DNA of 64,000 nucleotides from Pseudofrankia sp. DC12 (GTDB lineage: Bacteria > Actinomycetota > Actinomycetes > Frankiales > Frankiaceae), in NCBI RefSeq assembly GCF_000966285.1, contig NZ_KQ031391.1, positions 5,332,430-5,396,429 on the forward strand, written 5' to 3'. The number at the start of each line of letters is the position of its first letter. Within the stretch, counting starts at the first letter, position 1. Below are positions 42,932-50,987 of this stretch, piece after piece. The notes beneath the pieces were generated by a model. That model had not been told where the DNA came from. It saw only the letters and a list, made by a program, of their open reading frames with translations, and made no database searches. A program made the translations under genes and the position numbers.

Positions 42932-45661
42932 GTGGTCGATGCGTTCGACAGGCGGGTGTTGGTGTGGCTGAACTACACTTCCCGGGTGGATGATGTGACT
43001 GCTAGTAATCAGTCCCATCCGAGGAGCCCCCTTCGAGAGGATCGCGGGATCCCGGCGGTGGGGGCGACGACGGGCGCCACCCAGAGCAGCGAGCGGCCGA
43101 GCGCCACGCGGGGGGCCGTCCCGGCGGGTCCGCCGTCCGTGGTCGGCTGTCTGGCGCCGTGGCGGTCCGTGCCCGGAGACCGTCGGGCCGGCGCCCGCCC
43201 GTTCCGGCGGCCGAACCGCGCGAGCGGCACGGAGCTGGCCGTGGGCAGGGCCGATCCCGAGGCGACCGCGACCGGCCGACGTGCCGCCACCGGCCCGGTG
43301 CGCTCGGGCACCCGAGCTGGCGAGGCCGGGCGGTCGGAGGCGACCGGCGGCCAGGGCACGACCGGCGGCTCGAGCGGTACGCCGGACAGCCCGGCGCCGG
43401 CGAGGGTCGGCGCGGCCTGGGCCGGCGCGCTGGGGCTCGGCGCCGGCGTCGTGCGGGGCGCGCTGCGCCCGGTCCGCCGGGCCCGGCGCCGGCACGCCGA
43501 TGAACGGGCCGCGCTGGAGGGCCTGACCTTCCTGTCGGAGGCGAGCCTCCAGCTTGGCGGCTCGCTGGAGCCCTACAAGATCATCGAGATGACGGTCGCG
43601 CTGGCCAGGCGGCTGGGCGACGGCGTCATGCTCTGGCTGCGCTCACCCGAGGGCGACATGATCGACCTCGCCGCCGTCGACCACGTCGACCCGGCCGCGG
43701 CCGCCTACATGCGAGCCCTCACCGCGACCCGCCCGGCGCGGATCACCGACGACTACAGCCCGGGCGTCGTCGTGCGCACCGGGGAGCGGATGTGGATCGA
43801 CGACCTGACCGCGGAGCTGCGGCGCCCGCTGTTCCCGGATCCGGTCGAGTACGCCCGGTTCCGCCGGCTCGGCTGGGGCCACTCGATCACCGTGCCGATG
43901 GTCTACGGCGAGCGGGTCACCGGCGCGCTCACGATCAGCCGGCGCCCCGGTGCCCCGCCCTGTAACCACGTCGAGGCGACGATCGCCGAGGACCTGGCCC
44001 GGCGGGCCGGCCTCGCGCTGGCCAACGCCCAGGTGTTCCGCGAGTCCCAGGACGCCGGCCGGGCCCTGCAGCGTTCGATGCTGCCCGCCAACCCACCCGC
44101 TCTCGACGGCGCGGACGTGGCGATGGAGTACCGGCCGGGAACCGCGGGCACCGAGGTCGGCGGCGACTTCTACGACGTGATCGAGCTGCCTGGCGGCAGG
44201 GCCGGCCTCGCGATCGGGGACGTCATGGGCCGGGGGCTGCGCGCCGCCGCGGTGATGGGCCAGCTGCGCGCGGCGCTGCGGGCCTACGCGCTGGAGGAAT
44301 GGCCGCCGGCGGAGCTGCTGGCCCGGCTGGACCTGGTGGTCTCCTCGCTGCCCGGCCTCGAGCTTGCGACCTGCCTGTACGGCGTCTACGAGCCGGCCGT
44401 CCCGTCGCTGGGGGCCGCAGGCTCCCAGGACGACCACCTGGGCACCGGCGGGCCCGCCGACCGCCCGGCCCGGGTGCTGCTCGCCGGCGCGGGTCATCCG
44501 GCGCCGCTGCTGGTCTGCCCGGCCAGCGAGCCGCGGTACGTCGAGCTGGACCCGGGCCTGCCCCTCGGCGTCGGCGACGGCACCCGGTTCGCCGAGACGA
44601 CCGTGGACCTGCCGCCGGGCTCCAGCCTCGTCTTCTTCACCGACGGGCTGGTCGAGTCCCGCCACCAGTCGATCTCCGAGGGGCTGGACCTGCTGTGCAC
44701 CCGGGTCGGCGAGCATCTGGGCCGGCGCCGGGCCGCGGAGCGACGCAGCCTGGAGACCGCGTCGCGTCGCCGGCACCCGTCCGGCGCGGACCTGCGCCCG
44801 CCTGCGCCCTCGGCCGACGGGCCGGGAAACGGCCCGGCATCGGCGGCCGCGGCGACCCCGGCTGGGGACGCGGAGGGGACCGCGCTCACGCCAGGGGACC
44901 AGCCGCCGCTCGACCGCCGGGCCGGCGGGCCGGGGGAGTGGGCCGGCACCGAGCGGCGCGCCGGCACCGAACGCCGCGCCTCCCGGGACCGCCGGGCGCC
45001 CGGGCCCGGCCGCCCGCCCGGTGGCATCGAGCGCCGCCGCGGCAACGACCGGCGGCGGCACAGCCGAGGCGGGTTCTCGGTCCGCAGCTGGTCGGGCCCG
45101 GACACCGTCGACCTCGACGACACCCGCTGGTCGGAGAACGCGGCCCGCGCGCTGCTGGAGCTCAGCCTGCTCGCCGCCGACCTGCCGGAGGACACCGACG
45201 ACGACACGGCACTGCTGGTGCTGACGATCCAGTCGGCCGGCCCGCCGCTGCTGGAGCTGGCGCTGCCGCCCGTCGCCGCGTCCGCCGGGCAGGCCCGCGC
45301 GGCCGTCCGCGCGGCCGTGGAGCAGCAGGACCTCGGCCGGGCGGACGACGCGGCGCTGCTGGTCAGCGAGATCTGCACGAACGCGATCAAGCACGCCCGC
45401 AGTGAGCTGACCGTGCGCCTCTGGGCCGAGTCGTCCCGGCTGCGGATCAGCGTCGAGGACCGGGAGGGTGCCACCCTGCCGAAACCCGGCCGGGCGGCCA
45501 AGGGCGACCCCGAGGCGGAGTCGGGCTGGGGCCTGCTCCTGGTCGAGGCCCTCGCCGACGCCTGGGGCGTCCAGACCACCTCGGACGGCAAACGCGTCTG
45601 GTTCGACCTGGACCTGCTCCGCCAGACCCCACTCGAAGCCGACGCCGCCCCGTCGCCCTAA
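42932..45661 (+). CDS. GAF - SpoIIE phosphatase - HATPase regulatory protein
   Basis: 909 aa if started at GTG 42932; the start is uncertain because the first ~180 residues are low-complexity and the ribosome site is unclear. A GAF-like sensor (about 190-370: GDGVMLWLRSPEGDMIDLA) is followed by a PP2C/SpoIIE phosphatase (about 390-560: EVGGDFYDVIEL, IGDVMGRGLRAAAVM, FFTDGLVESR). Its final metal motif (DTDDDTALLVL) lies after a ~150-residue disordered insert with TERRA-type repeats. The C-terminal RsbW-like HATPase domain (about 780-900) has LLVSEICTNAIKHA. Such proteins adjust partner-switching sigma-factor networks, combining phosphatase and kinase activities. Confidence 0.86.
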   Translation: MVDAFDRRVLVWLNYTSRVDDVTASNQSHPRSPLREDRGIPAVGATTGATQSSERPSATRGAVPAGPPSVVGCLAPWRSVPGDRRAGARPFRRPNRASGTELAVGRADPEATATGRRAATGPVRSGTRAGEAGRSEATGGQGTTGGSSGTPDSPAPARVGAAWAGALGLGAGVVRGALRPVRRARRRHADERAALEGLTFLSEASLQLGGSLEPYKIIEMTVALARRLGDGVMLWLRSPEGDMIDLAAVDHVDPAAAAYMRALTATRPARITDDYSPGVVVRTGERMWIDDLTAELRRPLFPDPVEYARFRRLGWGHSITVPMVYGERVTGALTISRRPGAPPCNHVEATIAEDLARRAGLALANAQVFRESQDAGRALQRSMLPANPPALDGADVAMEYRPGTAGTEVGGDFYDVIELPGGRAGLAIGDVMGRGLRAAAVMGQLRAALRAYALEEWPPAELLARLDLVVSSLPGLELATCLYGVYEPAVPSLGAAGSQDDHLGTGGPADRPARVLLAGAGHPAPLLVCPASEPRYVELDPGLPLGVGDGTRFAETTVDLPPGSSLVFFTDGLVESRHQSISEGLDLLCTRVGEHLGRRRAAERRSLETASRRRHPSGADLRPPAPSADGPGNGPASAAAATPAGDAEGTALTPGDQPPLDRRAGGPGEWAGTERRAGTERRASRDRRAPGPGRPPGGIERRRGNDRRRHSRGGFSVRSWSGPDTVDLDDTRWSENAARALLELSLLAADLPEDTDDDTALLVLTIQSAGPPLLELALPPVAASAGQARAAVRAAVEQQDLGRADDAALLVSEICTNAIKHARSELTVRLWAESSRLRISVEDREGATLPKPGRAAKGDPEAESGWGLLLVEALADAWGVQTTSDGKRVWFDLDLLRQTPLEADAAPSP

Positions 45662-45784
45662 GCCGACGCACCCCAGGCCGGCGGAGCCGCCGACGAGACG
45701 CACCCCAGATATCCGGCGGAGCCGCGGCGAGACGCACCCCAGGTCCTGGCCTGGGGGAGCCGCCGAGCGAAACGCGACCGAGGA

Positions 45785-45910
45785 CCCGACCCTGGGCAGA
45801 CGCCCGCCTCGGCACTTGTCCCCAGCCCCGAACCACGCTGGGGAGGGCGTTCAGCGCCCGGACCAGGCGGATCGGCCAGAGGCGCGAAGCGCCGTCTCTG
45901 GCCGATCGCC
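45785..45910 (+). repeat. Structured dispersed element, copy 1
   Basis: It begins CCCGACCCTGG and contains three consecutive hairpins. Hairpin 1 is CCCCAGC (45820-45826) with GCTGGGG (45837-45843) and loop CCCGAACCAC. Hairpin 2 is GGGCG/CGCCC around TTCAG (45845-45859). Hairpin 3 is ATCGGCCAGAG with CTCTGGCCGAT (45871-45906), enclosing GGCGC-gaa-GCGCC. It aligns with copy 2 at 46847-46967. The two differ at a paired position of hairpin 1 in a compensatory way, which points to selection on structure. It lies between two convergent genes. Confidence 0.75.
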
Positions 45911-45913
45911 GCC

Positions 45914-46429
45914 TTAGGCGGACGCGGCCTCGCCGAGGTCGGTGTTGAGGTACTGCGACCAGCGGGGATCCATCCGACGGCTCCCCAGAATGCGCCAGGC
46001 GGCTCCGCTCGGCGCGCGCGGCGCCGTGCGGAGCCGCCAGCCGAGATCAGCGACGGCGCGGTCCGCTTTTGTATGGTTGCAGCGGCCGCAGGCCGCCACG
46101 ACGTTCTCCCATACGTGCGGGCCCCCTCGGGACCGTGGGATCACATGGTCGAGCGACGTCGCCGGGGCGCCGCAGTACACGCATCGGTGGTGGTCGCGGG
46201 CGAGCACGCCCTTGCGGGTCAGCGGCACCTGTGAGCGGTACGGCACCCGCACGAACCGAGCTAACCGCACGACGACGGGGACTTCGACGGACGAGGCGGC
46301 GGAGTGCAGCACCTGCCCGCCGGCCTCGACCATCACCGCCTTGTCCGTCAGGACAAGTATCAGTGCCCGACGTTGGGACACCACGCACAGAGGCTCGTAC
46401 GTGGCATTGAGAACCAGCGCCTCTGCCAC
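45914..46429 (-). CDS. HNH endonuclease
   Basis: A 171-aa protein with an N-terminal LNATYEPLCVVSQRRALIL segment, shared by a common actinobacterial HNH family, and a C-terminal HNH module. The module has zinc-type C83-x-x-C86 (CVYCG), catalytic D94-H95 (SLDHVIPRSRGG), N109 (WENVVAAC) and C114-x-x-C117 (CGRCN). It probably nicks or cleaves DNA; its cellular role is unknown. It is bracketed by two same-orientation copies of a structured repeat, the first ending 4 bp from its stop codon. Confidence 0.9.
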   Translation of the reverse strand: MAEALVLNATYEPLCVVSQRRALILVLTDKAVMVEAGGQVLHSAASSVEVPVVVRLARFVRVPYRSQVPLTRKGVLARDHHRCVYCGAPATSLDHVIPRSRGGPHVWENVVAACGRCNHTKADRAVADLGWRLRTAPRAPSGAAWRILGSRRMDPRWSQYLNTDLGEAASA

Positions 46430-46846
46430 GCGCCGACCTCCTCAGCCGAGTCGAGGCGGGCGCCCTCGGGAGCCCGTTCTAACCAGCGTCTCCGGTGACA
46501 ATGGATAGTCAAGCGTGTTCCGGCGCCGAACGCGAGCGTGTTTGCATGGTCATCTGCCGAGTGAAAGTGGCGATGGGCATATCTGGCCGTCTTTGTGACC
46601 ACTGTATGTCCGTGGGATCACAGAGGTGTCGCGTTGCGTCGATTGGCTGCGACGGCCCGTCGCCAGCCTGACGGACCCGGGACGATCCGCATCCCGACCG
46701 GCCGGACCCGTTCGGACCCCCCTATAGGGTGGCTGGCAAGAGGCTTGAGAGCGGCGCCGGGGGCCCGAGCAAGGAGCGACCGCCTCGCGCCGAGGCAGCC
46801 TGCGGCGGCTCCTGTGACTGGCGGCCGGGTGCCACGCAACCCTGAT
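46430..46846. other. Non-coding region upstream of the HNH gene
   Basis: No supportable gene. It must contain the HNH promoter (leftward), where the sequence around 46500-46620 is AT-richer than its surroundings. A perfect palindrome CCCTATAGGG lies near 46719-46729. The right end runs into repeat copy 2. Confidence 0.5.
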
Positions 46847-46967
46847 CCCGACCCTGGACAAGCGGATGGCAGCACGTCTCCGCCAACCCCGAACCACGTT
46901 GGGGAGGGCGCTCAGCGCCCGAGCCAGGCGGGCGGCCCGCGGGCGCTCCGCGCCCGTTCGGGCCGCC
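46847..46967 (+). repeat. Structured dispersed element, copy 2
   Basis: Same order of parts as copy 1: CCCGACCCTGG, then hairpin 1 with CCAAC (46883-46887)/GTTGG (46898-46902) around the identical loop CCCGAACCAC. Hairpin 2 is GGGCGC-tca-GCGCCC (46906-46920). Hairpin 3 has unrelated sequence but the same form: GGCGGCCCG (46931-46939) with CGGGCCGCC (46959-46967), enclosing GGGCGC-tcc-GCGCCC. It ends 12 bp before the ribosome site of the mechanosensitive channel gene, so it lies in that gene's leader. Confidence 0.75.
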
Positions 46968-46994
46968 CACCACGCAGATGGAGGACCCAAGGCC

Positions 46995-48329
46995 GTGTCC
47001 CTGCCGCTGATCGTCGCCGCTGCCAGCGCGACGCCGTCCGGCCTCGCGACGCCGTCGAGGCCCGCGGCGTCGTTGCCGTCCGGCGCGACGCCGACCGTCT
47101 CACCGAGCTCGGGCAGCCTGCCCGACGTGACGCTGGCGAGCGTCAAGGGCGCGCTGATGGACGCCTGCGGCAACACGCCCGGGTTCCTGTGCCGGACGGT
47201 CTACGACTCCACCCACAGCAACTACCTCGCGTCCAGCGCCGAGGTCTTCTTCGGGACCCCGCTGACGATCATGCTGATCCTGCTGGTCGCCGCCGTGATC
47301 CGGGCGTTGATGCACCGGGTGATCGGGCGGACGACGCGGCGGCTCGCCAACCACGGGGGGCTGCTGCGGGGCAACTTCCTCGGCGCGTTCGGGGACACCG
47401 CCGTCCTGCTGGAACGGCGCCGCCAGCGGGCCGAGACGGTCGGGTCGCTGCTGCGCAGCGTCGTGTCGATCGTGGTGTTCGGGATCGCGTTCATCCTGGT
47501 ACTGGGCGAGCTGGGCATCAATCTGGCGCCGATCGTCGCCAGCGCCGGCGTCCTTGGAATCGCCGTCGGATTCGGCGCGCAGAATCTGGTCAAGGATTTT
47601 CTTTCGGGAATCTTCATGTTGCTGGAGGACCAGTACGGCGTCGGCGATGTGGTCGACGTCGGGGCGGTCTCCGGCACGGTCGAGGCGGTCACCTTCCGGA
47701 TGACGCGGCTGCGCGACGTCGAGGGAACCGTCTGGTACGTCCGCAACGGCGAGATCACCCGGATCGGCAACAAGAGCCAGCAGTGGGCCCGCACCGTGCT
47801 GGACGTCCCGCTGGACTACGACACCGACGTCGTTCGGGCGAAGGAGGTCCTGCTCGAGACGGCGCAGTCGATGTGGCGCGACGACCACTGGGCCGCGGTG
47901 ATCATCGCGGAGCCGGAGGTCTGGGGCATCGAGGCGATGACGGCCGACGGCTACGACCTCAGGGTCGTGATCAAGACCTTGCCGCTGAAGCAGTGGGATG
48001 TCGCCCGCGAGCTGCGTCAACGGGTCAGGCTGGCCCTCGGCGACGCGGGGATCACCCTGGGCGCGGTGCAGCACAGCGTCGTCGTGGTCAATGACGACGA
48101 TGACGAGGCCGGCGACGACGAGGACGACGGCTCCAGCCAGCTCGGTGGCGACACCCCGCCGCGGATCGACCCGCCCGCCCAGCCCGGCCCGCTGGGCTCC
48201 GGTCCCAGCGGCGGCCACGGCGGCCGGTCCGCTGCCAGGGCGGGCGCCAGCGGTTCAGGCGCCGCAGGCGCTTCCGAGGGCGAGCCAGGTGCGGCGGGCG
48301 CCGGCTCGGCATCCGGCGGCGGCGCCTGA
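46995..48329 (+). CDS. MscS-family small-conductance mechanosensitive channel
   Basis: A protein of 444 aa from GTG 46995, with GGAGG at 46980-46984. A hydrophobic N-terminus and two or three membrane helices (TPLTIMLILLVAAVIRALM, VSIVVFGIAFILVLGEL) precede the pore-lining TM3 (APIVASAGVLGIAVGFGAQN). The beta domain LVKDFLSGIFMLLEDQYGVGD is the MscS fingerprint. The C-terminal ~80 residues are acidic and then Gly/Ala/Ser-rich. It releases solutes on hypo-osmotic shock. Its leader contains repeat copy 2. Confidence 0.93.
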   Translation: MSLPLIVAAASATPSGLATPSRPAASLPSGATPTVSPSSGSLPDVTLASVKGALMDACGNTPGFLCRTVYDSTHSNYLASSAEVFFGTPLTIMLILLVAAVIRALMHRVIGRTTRRLANHGGLLRGNFLGAFGDTAVLLERRRQRAETVGSLLRSVVSIVVFGIAFILVLGELGINLAPIVASAGVLGIAVGFGAQNLVKDFLSGIFMLLEDQYGVGDVVDVGAVSGTVEAVTFRMTRLRDVEGTVWYVRNGEITRIGNKSQQWARTVLDVPLDYDTDVVRAKEVLLETAQSMWRDDHWAAVIIAEPEVWGIEAMTADGYDLRVVIKTLPLKQWDVARELRQRVRLALGDAGITLGAVQHSVVVVNDDDDEAGDDEDDGSSQLGGDTPPRIDPPAQPGPLGSGPSGGHGGRSAARAGASGSGAAGASEGEPGAAGAGSASGGGA

Positions 48330-48413
48330 AGACATCCTGAACGGGGCCGCAGATGTCCCTGAGCGTTGGCCCGGACCACCCGGGTGGGCCCCGGGCACAG
48401 GCAGACTGGGCAC

Positions 48414-49157
48414 GTGCGGGTACTGGTGGTAGATGACGACGCGGCGGTACGGCAGTCGCTGGAGCGGTCGCTGCGGTTCGAAGGGTACGAGGTGGCCACC
48501 GCCGCCGACGGCCTGGCGGCGCTCGAGCTGATCTCCAGGGAGCGCCCTGACATCGCCGTGCTCGACGTGATGATGCCCCGGATGGACGGCCTGGAGGCCT
48601 GCCGGCAGCTGCGGGCCCGGGGGGACGACCTGCCCGTGCTCATGCTCACCGCCCGGGACGGGCTGGCCGACCGGGTCTCCGGCCTCGATGTCGGCGCCGA
48701 CGACTACCTGGTGAAGCCGTTCGCGCTGGAGGAGCTGTTCGCCCGGCTGCGCGCCCTCTCCCGCCGGTCGGCACTGGCCGCCCGGGCCGGCGCCGGCCGC
48801 GGCGGGGCGGCCGTGAGCGGGGGCCCGGCACCGCTGAGCTACGGCGGCGTGGTCCTCGACCAGAGCAGCCGCCAGGTGGCCCGCGACGGGCGCGAGCTGA
48901 CGTTGACCAAGACCGAGTACGAGCTGCTCGAGCTGTTCCTGACCCACCCGAGGCAGGTGCTGTCCCGCTCCATGATCATGGAGCGGGTGTGGGGCTACGA
49001 CTTCGGCCCGTCGTCGAACTCGCTCGAGGTGTTCGTGAGCTACCTGCGCCGCAAGCTGGAGGCCGGCGGCGAGGCGCGCCTGCTGCACACCGTCCGCGGC
49101 GTCGGCTACGTCCTGCGGGAGCAGGCCGCGTCGCCACCCCGTGAGCCGTCGCCGTGA
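48414..49157 (+). CDS. mprA: OmpR/PhoB-family response regulator (MprA-like)
   Basis: A protein of 247 aa from GTG 48414 ([15 protein letters not shown]). The receiver domain has the acidic pair Asp8-Asp9, the phospho-acceptor Asp51 ([13 protein letters not shown]) and the switch Lys in YLVKPFAL. The C-terminal winged helix includes [13 protein letters not shown] and [20 protein letters not shown], characteristic of the MprA/TcrA branch. The stop overlaps the kinase gene start (GTGA), so the pair is an operon. It is expected to respond to envelope stress, as in mycobacteria; the symbol is by similarity. Confidence 0.85.
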   Translation: MRVLVVDDDAAVRQSLERSLRFEGYEVATAADGLAALELISRERPDIAVLDVMMPRMDGLEACRQLRARGDDLPVLMLTARDGLADRVSGLDVGADDYLVKPFALEELFARLRALSRRSALAARAGAGRGGAAVSGGPAPLSYGGVVLDQSSRQVARDGRELTLTKTEYELLELFLTHPRQVLSRSMIMERVWGYDFGPSSNSLEVFVSYLRRKLEAGGEARLLHTVRGVGYVLREQAASPPREPSP

Positions 49158-50953
49158 CCGACCCGGTCGTGGTTCTCGGCGAGGCCCGGGCGCCGTCCGG
49201 GACTCCCGGAGCCGGCGGCGCCGGGCCTGGCAACCCCGGATCCGGCGAGACCACGCCTGGTGGCGCCGGTTCCGGCGCGGGCGGGACGGCGCGGTCCCGG
49301 CCGGCCGGCCGCCGGCGCCAGCGCTGGTTCTCCCGGCTGGCCCTGCGCAACCGGATGGCGGTCCTCGTCGGGATCGCGGTGACCTGCGGCATGGCCGTCG
49401 TCGCCGGCGTCGCCCTCGGCGCCACGAACATCGTCCTGCGCAACGCCATCGACACCCAGCTCAGCAACCAGGCGCTACTCGCCGCGCACAGCATCCGGCT
49501 CGGCCCCGACGCCCCGGGCGGCACCATCCACCTGGTCGGCTCCAGCTTCGGCCTGCCGCTGCAGGTGATCCAGGACGACGGCTCGATCGTCCCGCCGCAG
49601 TATCGCCAGTCCGGCTACGTCCAGCTTCCGGTCGACTCCGAGGACATCGCGTTCGCCCGCGACCAGCTGGGCGGGATCCGGCTGCGCACCGTCACCGTGG
49701 GGGGCACGGAGTACCGCGTCGCCACGGCGTCCCAGCCGATCTCCACCCTGGAGCAGATCCGCGAGCTGGGCATCGGGTCGCTCCAGGACCCGCCGCCGCC
49801 GTTGAACCTGGCGGTGCAGCTGGCCCGGCCGATGTCGGACGTCCAGCAGACCCTGCGCGAGCTCGGCCTGGTGATGCTGGTGGTCGGCCTGCTCGGGGTG
49901 GCCGGGTCGATGCTCGCCGGCATGTTCGTGGCCCGCGCGGCACTGAAACCGGTGGACGAGGCGGCCGCCGCCGCCGAGCACGTGGCCCGCACCCAGGACC
50001 TCTCGGCGCTGATCCCGGTGAACGGCACCGACGAGGTGGCCCGCCTCGCGGAGAGCCTGAACAGCATGCTGCGGGCGCTGGAGGCGTCCAAGGAACGGCA
50101 ACGCCAGCTCATCGACGACGCGAGCCACGAGCTGCGCACACCGCTGACCAGCCTGCGGACCAACATCGAGCTGTTGATCCGTTCGGAGGCGAACCCGACC
50201 AGGGCACTTCCCGCCGCCGACCGGACGGCGCTGCTCAGCGACGTCGACGGGCAGATGCGTGAGCTGACCGGGCTGGTGAGCGAGCTGGTGGAGCTCGCCC
50301 GTGACGAGGCACCGGTCGAGGAGGTGGAGCGGCTCGACCTGGCCGAGGTCGTCGCCGCGGCCGCGGCCCGAGCGCGCCGGCGGGCGACCACGAAGGGCAT
50401 CGTGATCGACGTGACGTCGGCGCCGTCCTGGGTCGACGGCCGGCCCAGCATGCTGGAGCGGGCGGTCACCAACCTGCTGGACAACGCGGTGAAGTTCTCG
50501 CCGGCGGACTCGACCGTGCGGGTGCACACCGCGAGCGGCGAGGTCATCGTCAGCGATGAGGGCCCCGGGATCGCCCTTGCCGACCAGCCGCACGTCTTCG
50601 AGCGGTTCTACCGGTCCATGGACGCCCGCAGCCTGCCTGGCTCGGGCCTGGGGCTCGCCATCGTCGCCGACGCCGTGCGCACGCATGGCGGCGCCGTGAC
50701 GGCGGGCACGGCTCCCGGTGGCGGCGCCCGGATGCGGATGTGGCTGCCGCTGGCGCCCGGCCCGCCGCTGGAGCTGCCACCCGGGCCACCGGCTGCCGGC
50801 GGTTCGGGGGCGCCCGGTGGCCCGGCGGCGTCGGGGCCAGTGGCCGGGCCGGTCGCCTCAGGCCCAGCCCACGACGCGGCGGCCCACGGCGAGCCGGAGG
50901 CCGCCGGGCCGTCCGCGTGGGCCGACACCGGTGGGCGGGCCGGGCCCAGGTGA
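49154..50953 (+). CDS. mprB: Sensor histidine kinase (MprB-like)
   Basis: A 599-aa membrane kinase. A Gly/Pro-rich cytoplasmic N-tail leads to TM1 ([20 protein letters not shown]), an extracytoplasmic sensor (about 100-235), TM2 ([18 protein letters not shown]) and HAMP. The dimerisation helix has the phospho-acceptor His325 in [14 protein letters not shown]. The ATPase has N box [11 protein letters not shown]1 DEGPGI, F box FERFYR and G2 GSGLGLAIV. The last ~70 residues are Pro/Ala/Gly-rich. It partners with the regulator encoded immediately upstream. Confidence 0.87.
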   Translation: MTDPVVVLGEARAPSGTPGAGGAGPGNPGSGETTPGGAGSGAGGTARSRPAGRRRQRWFSRLALRNRMAVLVGIAVTCGMAVVAGVALGATNIVLRNAIDTQLSNQALLAAHSIRLGPDAPGGTIHLVGSSFGLPLQVIQDDGSIVPPQYRQSGYVQLPVDSEDIAFARDQLGGIRLRTVTVGGTEYRVATASQPISTLEQIRELGIGSLQDPPPPLNLAVQLARPMSDVQQTLRELGLVMLVVGLLGVAGSMLAGMFVARAALKPVDEAAAAAEHVARTQDLSALIPVNGTDEVARLAESLNSMLRALEASKERQRQLIDDASHELRTPLTSLRTNIELLIRSEANPTRALPAADRTALLSDVDGQMRELTGLVSELVELARDEAPVEEVERLDLAEVVAAAAARARRRATTKGIVIDVTSAPSWVDGRPSMLERAVTNLLDNAVKFSPADSTVRVHTASGEVIVSDEGPGIALADQPHVFERFYRSMDARSLPGSGLGLAIVADAVRTHGGAVTAGTAPGGGARMRMWLPLAPGPPLELPPGPPAAGGSGAPGGPAASGPVAGPVASGPAHDAAAHGEPEAAGPSAWADTGGRAGPR

Positions 50954-50987
50954 GGCCGCCGGGTCGGCGGGCGGCAGGATTTGGGGG

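Noticed and set aside
42821-43018. A 65-codon leftward frame ending right at the start of the GH13 gene
   Set aside because: It abuts the GH13 ATG and looks protein-like in places, but its third-position GC is only about 60-65%, far below real genes here. It also overlaps the promoter and start region of the rightward GAF-SpoIIE gene.
46595-46985. Upstream extensions of the mechanosensitive channel gene starting at 46595 or 46866
   Set aside because: They translate the structured repeat into Arg/Pro-rich sequence. GTG 46995 with its GGAGG site gives a normal MscS N-terminus.
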